Part shown: piece by piece, positions 6,940 through 12,102 of the stretch
How the letters are laid out: every line of letters begins with the position of its first letter
Position numbering within the stretch: position 1 is the stretch's first letter
Assembly: GCA_915275065.1 (NCBI GenBank)
Contig: CAJZGD010000051.1
Span: 1 to 12,102 of the forward strand
Direction of reading: 5' to 3'
DNA length: 12,102 nucleotides
Source: an uncultured Corynebacterium sp.
Lineage (GTDB): Bacteria; Actinomycetota; Actinomycetes; Mycobacteriales; Mycobacteriaceae
Translations under genes and position numbers: made by a program
The notes under the pieces: generated by a model
Told to the model about the DNA's origin: nothing
The model's database searches: none
The model's input: the letters and a program-made list of their open reading frames with translations, nothing else

Positions 6940-8133
6940 GTGGCAAAGGCTAAGTTTGAGCGTACTAAGCCTCACGTAAACATTGGCACCATCGGTCACG
7001 TTGACCACGGTAAGACCACCACGACCGCAGCTATCACCAAGGTTTTGGCTGACGCATACCCCGACTTGAACCAGGCTTTCGCCTTCGACTCCATCGACAA
7101 GGCTCCTGAAGAAAAAGAGCGTGGTATCACCATTAACATCGCTCACGTGGAGTACCAGACCGAAAAGCGCCACTACGCACACGTGGACGCCCCTGGCCAC
7201 GCTGACTACATCAAGAACATGATCACCGGTGCCGCTCAGATGGACGGCGCTATCCTGGTCGTGGCTGCTACCGACGGCCCGATGCCGCAGACCAAGGAGC
7301 ACGTGCTTCTGGCTCGCCAGGTGGGCGTTCCTTACATCCTCGTGGCACTGAACAAGTGTGACTCCCCCGACGTTGATGATGAAATCATCGAGCTCGTGGA
7401 AATGGAGCTCCGTGAGCTCCTCGCCGATCAGGAATACGACGAGGATGCCCCGATCATCCAGATCTCTGCCCTGAAGGCCCTGGAAGGCGACCCCAAGTGG
7501 ACCCAGTCCATCCTGGACCTCATGCAGGCCTGCGATGACTGCATCCCGGATCCGGTTCGTGAGACCGACAAGCCCTTCCTCATGCCTATCGAGGACATCT
7601 TCACCATCACCGGCCGTGGCACCGTGGTGACCGGTCGTGTTGAGCGCGGTTCCCTGAAGGTGAACGAAGAAGTCGAAATCATCGGCATCAAGGACAAGGC
7701 TCTGACCACCACCGTTACCGGTATCGAAATGTTCCGCAAGCTGCTGGACTACACCGAAGCTGGCGACAACTGCGGTCTGCTGCTCCGTGGCGTTAAGCGC
7801 GAAGAAGTTGAGCGTGGCCAGGTTGTGGTGAAGCCCGGCGCTTACACCCCTCACACCGAGTTCGAGGCTTCTGTCTACGTTCTGTCCAAGGACGAAGGCG
7901 GCCGCCACACCCCGTTCTTCGATAACTACCGTCCGCAGTTCTACTTCCGCACCACCGATGTTACCGGTGTTGTGAAGCTCCCTGAGGGCACCGAGATGGT
8001 CATGCCTGGCGACAACGTTGACATGTCCGTCACCCTGATCCAGCCGGTCGCCATGGACGAGGGCCTGCGCTTCGCTATCCGCGAAGGCTCCCGCACCGTC
8101 GGCGCTGGCCGCGTCACCAAGATTATCAAGTAA
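6940..8133 (+). CDS. tuf: Translation elongation factor Tu
   Basis: This 397-aa GTPase delivers aminoacyl-tRNA to the ribosomal A site. The G motifs are intact: GHVDHGKT (19-26), RGITI (61-65), DAPGH (83-87), NKCD (138-141) and SALK (176-179). The beta-barrel domains II (GTVVTGRVERG) and III (PQFYFRTTDVTG) follow, and the C-terminus is typical (VGAGRVTKI). Translation starts at GTG 6940, placed by a perfect Shine-Dalgarno. The gene completes a str cluster but is set apart by 438 bp with its own promoter and ends in a clear terminator, so it forms at least one independent transcription unit. Codon use is extremely biased. Confidence 0.99.
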   Translation: MAKAKFERTKPHVNIGTIGHVDHGKTTTTAAITKVLADAYPDLNQAFAFDSIDKAPEEKERGITINIAHVEYQTEKRHYAHVDAPGHADYIKNMITGAAQMDGAILVVAATDGPMPQTKEHVLLARQVGVPYILVALNKCDSPDVDDEIIELVEMELRELLADQEYDEDAPIIQISALKALEGDPKWTQSILDLMQACDDCIPDPVRETDKPFLMPIEDIFTITGRGTVVTGRVERGSLKVNEEVEIIGIKDKALTTTVTGIEMFRKLLDYTEAGDNCGLLLRGVKREEVERGQVVVKPGAYTPHTEFEASVYVLSKDEGGRHTPFFDNYRPQFYFRTTDVTGVVKLPEGTEMVMPGDNVDMSVTLIQPVAMDEGLRFAIREGSRTVGAGRVTKIIK

Positions 8134-8157
8134 TTGCTGGTCTAGGTTATAGATAAG

Positions 8158-8190
8158 AATCCGGTTCCCGTCCTGGGGGCCGGATTTTTT
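8158..8190 (+). terminator. Rho-independent terminator of tuf
   Basis: AATCCGGTTCCC (8158-8169) pairs with GGGGGCCGGATT (8175-8186), including two T-G wobbles, across the loop GTCCT, and a T-run follows (8185-8190). It begins 25 nt after the tuf stop and is the clearest intrinsic terminator in the window. Confidence 0.9.
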
Positions 8191-8214
8191 CTGCTTTACG
8201 ACGCACACCCCAGC

Positions 8215-8315
8215 GGTAGCAACTTCGATAAGCTGGGGACCTTAATTTTCTTCCTAAAATTCCCTGGAGGCCGGTCCATCACGGACCAGGTCTCCAGCTT
8301 AGCGGAAATGCTACT
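8215..8315. repeat. 101-bp nested palindromic element, copy 3 (overlaps the peroxidase stop)
   Basis: Inner arms lie at 8229-8241 and 8289-8301. The right arm has the only substitution in the family (C to T at 8293), which still allows G-U pairing. Outer 7-mers are GGTAGCA (8215-8221) and TGCTACT (8309-8315). Its last five bases (8311-8315) hold the stop codon and part of the last sense codon of the minus-strand peroxidase gene. The centre is 34/47 identical to copy 5 and contains its own small dyads, AATTTT/AAAATT and GGTCC/GGACC. Confidence 0.9.
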
Positions 8316-9246
8316 TGGCAGGTTCGGGTAGTTGCTCCGCGAAATCATCCAGCAACTCTATCGGCGGGATGAAGAACAGGGTGCCGGTGGTCGGGTAGGA
8401 AAAGTCCAGGATCCGGTCATAATTCCCGGTGGGTTTGCCAACAAACATGTTGGTCAGCATTTCCTCGGTCACTGACACGTCACCAGAATAGCCGGCGAAA
8501 TAGGTGCCGAACTCCTGTTCTTTGAATGAGCCGAACGGCATGTTGAGTCGGTAAATATCACCGTCAACATCATTGATGGCCACATGGGAATTATTTGGTT
8601 TAGTAGCGTCGTCTAGTTCCACATTGTCCAGCTTGGTTCGGCCAATTACTTTCTCCTGCTCCTCGGTGTTGAGTTCCTTCCATGCGTTCATGTCGTGCAG
8701 GTATTTTTGCACAATCAGGTATGAACCATTGATGTATGAGGAGGCAGACGGAGCAGAGATATGAACCGCATCTTCGGCATCACTGTTTTCTGGGTTTTCA
8801 GTGCCGTCAACAAACCCGAGTAAATCCCGGTTGTCGAAGAATTTAAACCCATGGGTTTCGTCAACTACGGTTGCTACATTGGCGAGCCGATCCATAACAA
8901 TACGGGCTAGCTCCCAGCACATATCCACACTTGCTGCCCGGAGGTGCAGAATGAGGTCTCCCGGTGTGGATGGGGCCGAATGCTTAGCACCGCGGATCTC
9001 CCGGAATTCGTGTAGCTGCTCGGGGATGGGTGCGGAGGTGATGAGCGGCCACAGTCGGGCGCCTATCCCAATCACGCCGTAAAGATCGGCGTCGGGGTAG
9101 CGGAACGAGACGGTGCGGTTGAGTCCCGGGAAGTCTGTGAATAGGTCCCGAACCGTGTCGATTGCCTCTGGTGCGGTTTCGTCGATGGTGAAGACCAAAA
9201 ATAATGCCGCCGTGGATGGCGGGGCAATGATGGTTTGGGCTGGCAT
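8311..9246 (-). CDS. Dyp-type haem peroxidase (B-type, cytosolic)
   Basis: This 311-aa protein has the dye-decolourising peroxidase hallmarks. GFVDGTENP (144-152) contains the GxxDG motif with distal Asp147, H221 in NNSHV is the expected proximal haem ligand, and RLNMPFG supplies distal R233 and N235 in R-x-N spacing. The Asp-His distance (74 residues) agrees with what I recall for Rhodococcus DypB (D153, H226). The enzyme would use hydrogen peroxide to oxidise dyes, phenolics or porphyrin-type substrates. There is no Tat or Sec signal, which argues against an EfeB-type exported enzyme, and no C-terminal extension ending in an encapsulin-targeting peptide. The ATG start at 9246 has GGAAAGGA and GAGG upstream. 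It converges with tuf, and its stop lies within repeat copy 3. No iron-regulator (DtxR-like) box was recognised upstream. Confidence 0.95.
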   Translation of the reverse strand: MPAQTIIAPPSTAALFLVFTIDETAPEAIDTVRDLFTDFPGLNRTVSFRYPDADLYGVIGIGARLWPLITSAPIPEQLHEFREIRGAKHSAPSTPGDLILHLRAASVDMCWELARIVMDRLANVATVVDETHGFKFFDNRDLLGFVDGTENPENSDAEDAVHISAPSASSYINGSYLIVQKYLHDMNAWKELNTEEQEKVIGRTKLDNVELDDATKPNNSHVAINDVDGDIYRLNMPFGSFKEQEFGTYFAGYSGDVSVTEEMLTNMFVGKPTGNYDRILDFSYPTTGTLFFIPPIELLDDFAEQLPEPAK

Positions 9247-9395
9247 GCCTCAATGATCCTTTCCAATAGTCAAGCAAAACGGTGAGTCTGTTTTCACCTT
9301 ACCCGAGGCATTTTACGCGTGAAGGCGTGCTTTCTATCGGTTGTGCAGCCTCCCGCTTTGCGACGCCCCAAGGTGCAACATCCGGTTTCGTGCAG

Positions 9396-9496
9396 GGTAG
9401 CACGTCATCTAAGCTGGGGACCCTTGGGCGACGGTTTGGTTTTCCCGACACATCTTGGCTTCGCGGTAGGGTCCCCAGCTTATCGGGTTTGCTGCC
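9396..9496. repeat. 101-bp nested palindromic element, copy 4
   Basis: Inner arms (9410-9422, 9470-9482) are perfect. Outer 7-mers GGTAGCA (9396-9402) and TGCTGCC (9490-9496) pair fully if one T-G wobble is allowed. The centre is the most divergent of the five copies. Confidence 0.9.
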
Positions 9497-9543
9497 TTTA
9501 TGGTTGGGGGTTTCTGGGCGCTCTCCCCAAGCCTGAACAACCC

Positions 9544-9644
9544 GGCAGCACTTGTTCTAAGCTGGGGACCTAAATTTTCTCTCCAGAATTCCCTGGAGTC
9601 CGACCTGCCACAGACCGGGTCCCCAGCTTAGACAATGTGCTGCC
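9544..9644. repeat. 101-bp nested palindromic element, copy 5
   Basis: Inner arms (9558-9570, 9618-9630) and outer 7-mers GGCAGCA (9544-9550) and TGCTGCC (9638-9644) are all perfect, making this the best preserved copy. The centre matches copy 3. It lies 148 bp, start to start, from copy 4. Confidence 0.92.
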
Positions 9645-9736
9645 GGTGTGGTTGATGCTCACGCGGAGACCCCAGCACACCATCTCCTATAGATTTCCCA
9701 ACACCTTTCAATCATGCGGGCATCGAATAATATCCG

Positions 9737-9763
9737 GCATAATTAATAGGTACACAATTATGC
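9737..9763. promoter_or_regulatory. Operator-like dyad upstream of the metallopeptidase
   Basis: GCATAATT (9737-9744) and AATTATGC (9756-9763) form a perfect 8-11-8 inverted repeat in an AT-rich patch 43 nt before the GTG at 9806. A possible -10 TAATAT (9728-9733), with a poor -35 TTTCAA (9706-9711) 16 bp upstream, sits at its left edge. Size and position fit a dimeric repressor site, though no regulator is identified. Confidence 0.45.
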
Positions 9764-9792
9764 AATAAGGTGGCCAAGGCCCAGCAAGTCGT

Positions 9793-9798
9793 AGGAGG
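9793..9798 (+). promoter_or_regulatory. Ribosome binding site that decides the metallopeptidase start
   Basis: A perfect AGGAGG lies 7 nt before the GTG at 9806. The frame is open back to a GTG at 9770, but that codon has no comparable Shine-Dalgarno, so 9806 is preferred. Confidence 0.85.
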
Positions 9799-9805
9799 CA
9801 CAACA

Positions 9806-10789
9806 GTGAGCAGTTTCGAGTCCAAGCCCGAGAAGACCAACCCTGACAACCCTGAAAGATCGGGTGAAAAATCCCCGTCCCAGACCCAGCAAATCCCACC
9901 GCCAACCTCACCACAAGCCCAAACCCCACCCCAGACCCCGCCCCAGCAACAACCCCACCCCACCGTCCGGGAGTTTCGCCATAGGGCGGAGGTCCCGATG
10001 CTGGTCCTTGGTGGGATTCTGACGGTCCTGGCGGTGGTCGCCTGCATTTTTGTGATTCTGCTCGGCATGTCGTTAAGTGAGTTCGGCCAGGGCGTTTTGG
10101 TTGGTATTCTTGCCCCGGCGCTCGCCGCAGTTGCTATCCGATGGTTTTATTGGAGCGCCATCACTAACGCGGTGGAGGTGACCCCAGCCCAGTTCCCCGA
10201 GGTCTACACCATCTACCATGATCTTGCCCAGCAAATGGGCTTCCGCCCCGACGCTGCCGGGAAGGGGATCACCCGCCTGCCCCGGCTGTATATCAAAAAT
10301 GGGAATGGGGTCATGAATGCATACGCGTCGAAATGCCAGGTGTCCCGCGGATATGTTGTCATCCACTCCGACCTTGTGGACGTGGGCTACACGTATCAGG
10401 ATTGGGAGTTTGTCCGGTTTGTGCTGGCCCACGAGCTGGGGCACATCAAGTGTGGGCATGTGGATTTGTGGCGGTCGATGATCCGCCCGGTGACGACGGC
10501 GCTTCGCCTCCAGGCCTCGGTTATTCGTGCACAGGAGTACACGGCCGATCGGGTGGCGTTGTATTACGCCCCCGCGGGTGGGAAGGGCATGATCCACCTG
10601 TACTGCGGCAAGCACCTGGGGCATCGGGTCAACATGGGCGAGTATTTTGCGAGCGTGCACGCGCACAAGGATGGTTTCTGGCTCAAGGCGGCGAACTTCC
10701 TATCCGACCACGCGGTTGGGTTCCGCCGAATGGCTGCACTTCACGAGGCAGAGACGAAGGGCTGGGACGTGCATGGAAAAATGCTGTAG
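9806..10789 (+). CDS. Membrane-anchored M48-family zinc metallopeptidase
   Basis: With the start at GTG 9806 the protein is 327 aa. Residues 1-55 are a hydrophilic, Pro/Gln-rich tail with repeated PPQ/TPP units. Two hydrophobic segments (about 64-89 and 93-116) follow, then a peptidase domain. HELGH (209-213) is the HExxH zinc site, and E244 in EYTAD is the expected third zinc ligand with the family's Asp four residues later. These are gluzincin features of M48 (HtpX/Ste24-like) enzymes, which degrade or process membrane or envelope proteins. The catalytic domain probably faces the cytoplasm if both helices span as a hairpin. It is transcribed divergently from the peroxidase gene and ends 30 bp from a convergent small gene. 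The target is unknown. Confidence 0.9.
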   Translation: MSSFESKPEKTNPDNPERSGEKSPSQTQQIPPPTSPQAQTPPQTPPQQQPHPTVREFRHRAEVPMLVLGGILTVLAVVACIFVILLGMSLSEFGQGVLVGILAPALAAVAIRWFYWSAITNAVEVTPAQFPEVYTIYHDLAQQMGFRPDAAGKGITRLPRLYIKNGNGVMNAYASKCQVSRGYVVIHSDLVDVGYTYQDWEFVRFVLAHELGHIKCGHVDLWRSMIRPVTTALRLQASVIRAQEYTADRVALYYAPAGGKGMIHLYCGKHLGHRVNMGEYFASVHAHKDGFWLKAANFLSDHAVGFRRMAALHEAETKGWDVHGKML

Positions 10790-10819
10790 CACCCCGCTTT
10801 ACGACGCCCACCTCCCGGC

Positions 10820-11245
10820 CTATTGCCAAATGCATTCCGGGGTTTCTTCCCCTGTATCGGACATGAGGAATGGTCGCGTGTCTCCGGGAAAAACGGCTGG
10901 AAATTCATCGGCATAGTCCAAGTCCAAAATGTCAATGACTTCTCGAACTGTTTCAATGTGCGCGTCGGTGGGAATTTCAACGATAGTGTTGAAGAGAAAA
11001 GCTGAATATGCCTTTTGTTCCCCTTTTGACGGTAACTCTTTAAAACCAAACAGTTCCTTGAAACCTTGCTCAAAGAATAGGCTTGACTGTCCCAAATTGA
11101 ATGCTTGTTCGGAAGCCAGAGCAACCTTGAACTTTTTCCTGACCTCACGTAAACGTTCCTGATAGCGCTGTTTTGCGGCCGGTAAAGCATCAAAGCAGCA
11201 CACAAAGCGCGTGATATAACACCAGGTGTCGGATTTTTCAGTCAT
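10820..11245 (-). CDS. Hypothetical protein, 141 aa
   Basis: I do not recognise this protein. It starts at ATG 11245 with GAGG 4 nt upstream and ends in TAG at 10820-10822. The N-terminal third is basic and probably helical (around residues 22-42, rich in K, R, Q and E). The C-terminal third is acidic (DILDLDYADEF, SDTGEETPE). There is no signal peptide or membrane segment, so it is probably cytosolic. The coding strand looks clearly less GC-rich than its neighbours, with many A/T-ending codons, which may indicate acquisition by transfer. It is convergent with the metallopeptidase and on the same strand as the membrane protein upstream. An overlapping antisense-frame ORF (10741-11205) looks like a shadow. 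It could be an immunity-like or orphan accessory protein, but nothing shows this directly. Confidence 0.65.
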   Translation of the reverse strand: MTEKSDTWCYITRFVCCFDALPAAKQRYQERLREVRKKFKVALASEQAFNLGQSSLFFEQGFKELFGFKELPSKGEQKAYSAFLFNTIVEIPTDAHIETVREVIDILDLDYADEFPAVFPGDTRPFLMSDTGEETPECIWQ

Positions 11246-11338
11246 GAAACCTCAATTGTCGCATAGGAGAAGTCTGGGGGTTTGGTTCCCCGAGATAGGT
11301 ACCAGTGTGCCACTCGTGCGGGTGATGACTCACACTAA
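11246..11338. other. Short spacer with a stop-spanning dyad
   Basis: GGGTGAT (11320-11326) and ATCACCC (11338-11344) form a perfect 7-bp inverted repeat spanning the stop of the minus-strand membrane protein gene. No T-run follows on the minus strand, so termination is doubtful and read-through into the 141-aa gene is possible. Confidence 0.4.
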
Positions 11339-12102
11339 TCACCCCACCGGCACCAGGGGCCCGAGTGCCCCGGCGCCGATGCACACGTGCGCCTGCGGGT
11401 CGGGCCCGGTCACCACCACCCGCAGAATCTGGCCGCCGCCCGGCACCCGCACCCACTTCGTGCCCAATTCGGTGGGTGCCGGTACCGTGATTGCTCGACT
11501 GTTTGTCGCGGCAATCGGCTCCAAACCGTTGGGCGTGGTGATGGTGACTTTCATCCCGTCGGTGCTGGCCAGGGAGTTGAACTCCCACACCCATTCGCCA
11601 AACGGCACCCCGGGGTTGATGGGAATGTCCACGGTCCCGCCCGAATACACTCGGTAGCCGCATTCCGGCTCCGGCCCCAGCTGGGAGCGGGACACCGGCT
11701 CCACTCGCGCCGGGTGCAGCAGGCCATGGGCGTCGAAAACCCGGGGTTTGGTGGTGGCATTCACCGGTGTGATACCCGCGATGGCCGAAATCCAATTATA
11801 TGGGTGCATCAGGGGCGTTAAGACTTCCAGGGGGGTTTGCTGGTTCAGTATGGTGTCCCCTTCGCGGGCCAGGGCGGCACGCACGTTTGGTAAATATTCC
11901 CGGCTGGGGTCGGTGTGCCACGCCGCGATCCACGTGCCGGTCGACACCATGGATGATGCCACAAACACCCAGGTAAAAACCTTGATGATGGTGGTGTTGT
12001 GCAGCCGGAGCCCGGCCACCCCCACCAGCACGGTCATGGACCACCAGTCCACGTAGTAGTGCATGCTGCGCAGCAGGGTTTCGCTGGTTTCCTCCCCGCC
12101 GC
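11339..12102 (-). CDS. C-terminal part of a polytopic membrane protein, probable GT-C-type glycosyltransferase-like (5' truncated)
   Basis: The frame is open through the right window edge (codons run from 12100 down), and the internal ATG at 12064 is not the true start. About 254 residues are visible. Residues encoded around 12052-11935 form the last two hydrophobic segments (MTVLVGVAGL and IIKVFTWVFVASSMV). An extracytoplasmic-looking domain of about 200 aa follows, with DTILNQQTPLEVLTPLMHPYNWISAIAGI followed by a VFDAHGLLHPA block. I recognise this arrangement from large actinobacterial membrane proteins with a GT-C-like fold, where a YN-containing segment precedes a DD-SG-L-PA-type motif and a beta-rich tail. 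Such enzymes use polyprenyl-phosphate sugars outside the membrane to build cell-wall glycans. The catalytic N-terminal region is outside the window, so the enzymatic call is inference. Confidence 0.6.
   Translation of the reverse strand, partial: GGEETSETLLRSMHYYVDWWSMTVLVGVAGLRLHNTTIIKVFTWVFVASSMVSTGTWIAAWHTDPSREYLPNVRAALAREGDTILNQQTPLEVLTPLMHPYNWISAIAGITPVNATTKPRVFDAHGLLHPARVEPVSRSQLGPEPECGYRVYSGGTVDIPINPGVPFGEWVWEFNSLASTDGMKVTITTPNGLEPIAATNSRAITVPAPTELGTKWVRVPGGGQILRVVVTGPDPQAHVCIGAGALGPLVPVG

Larger units (their letters stand above)
9247..9805. other. Divergent intergenic region between peroxidase and metallopeptidase genes
   Basis: This region should carry promoters for both divergent genes, but most of it is taken by repeat copies 4 and 5 (9396-9496 and 9544-9644). 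Other items are a GGTGA/TCACC dyad near 9280-9297, one GCTTTNCGACGC motif (9355-9366), a TTGGGG/CCCCAA dyad between the two repeats and the AT-rich dyad at 9737-9763. Short open frames across the repeats look spurious. Confidence 0.6.

Noticed and set aside
6742..8208. A 488-codon open frame antisense to tuf
   Set aside because: It is likewise a codon-bias shadow of EF-Tu and would cross the tuf promoter and terminator.
9247..9310. DtxR/iron box upstream of the DyP peroxidase
   Set aside because: No sequence close to the TTAGGTTAG-type dyad is present, and the GGTGA/TCACC dyad there is too short to assign.
9282..9573. Two overlapping 84-codon frames upstream of the metallopeptidase
   Set aside because: They cover repeat copies 4 and 5, and their shared peptides come from the palindrome arms.
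2119..9644. CRISPR array or integron attC sites as explanation for the repeats
   Set aside because: The copies are dispersed over 7.5 kb, lack regular spacers and cas genes, and are perfect palindromes without the RYYYAAC/GTTRRRY core sites or cassette genes of attC arrays.
9770..9805. Upstream GTG at 9770 as the metallopeptidase start
   Set aside because: It lacks a Shine-Dalgarno and would put the perfect AGGAGG inside the gene 7 nt before a second in-frame GTG.
10741..11205. A 154-codon minus-strand frame overlapping the 141-aa gene
   Set aside because: It overlaps the 141-aa gene in another frame and runs into the 3' end of the metallopeptidase, with no clear ribosome site or protein-like composition.

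Overview
The window looks like a chromosomal segment of a Corynebacterium or close relative. This rests on moderately high GC, frequent GTG starts, and the sequences of the S12, S7, EF-G and EF-Tu proteins. I ran no database search, so the genus is inferred from protein character and gene order.

Layout on the + strand: bases 1-2109 hold the end of one ABC half-transporter and all of a second (TMD plus NBD). They overlap by 7 nt and probably form a heterodimeric type I ABC pair. After a 327-bp gap (2110-2436) with two copies of a palindromic repeat comes a TraX-like integral membrane protein (2437-3201). The streptomycin operon follows: rpsL (S12), rpsG (S7) and fusA (EF-G). A 438-bp gap (6502-6939) then precedes tuf (EF-Tu), which has its own promoter, a strong Shine-Dalgarno and a rho-independent terminator. 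A B-type DyP peroxidase (8311-9246, minus) converges on tuf. A 523-bp gap with two more repeat copies separates it from a divergent membrane-anchored M48 metallopeptidase, whose start I place at GTG 9806. The right end holds two minus-strand genes: an unrecognised, seemingly lower-GC 141-aa protein, and the C-terminal part of a polytopic membrane protein with an extracytoplasmic domain resembling those of actinobacterial GT-C-type glycosyltransferases.

The most striking non-genic feature is a family of five intergenic elements, each exactly 101 bp from end to end. Their architecture is GGYAGCA, 7 nt, TAAGCTGGGGACC, 47 nt, GGTCCCCAGCTTA, 7 nt, TGCTRCC. The 13-bp inner arms match at 129 of 130 positions while the 47-nt centre diverges, and the one arm change keeps a G-U pair. 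This suggests a nested hairpin or a protein-recognised dyad spread as a MITE/REP-like element. One copy supplies the stop codon of the peroxidase gene. A second, unrelated inverted-repeat element of about 150 bp lies between fusA and tuf and is bracketed by 8-bp direct repeats. A 12-mer, GCTTTNCGACGC, recurs four times in non-coding DNA. A clean 8-11-8 dyad lies before the metallopeptidase.

Functionally the centre is core translation machinery. The flanks are accessory envelope, transport and redox genes in repeat-rich DNA, and I see no operon logic linking them to the str genes.
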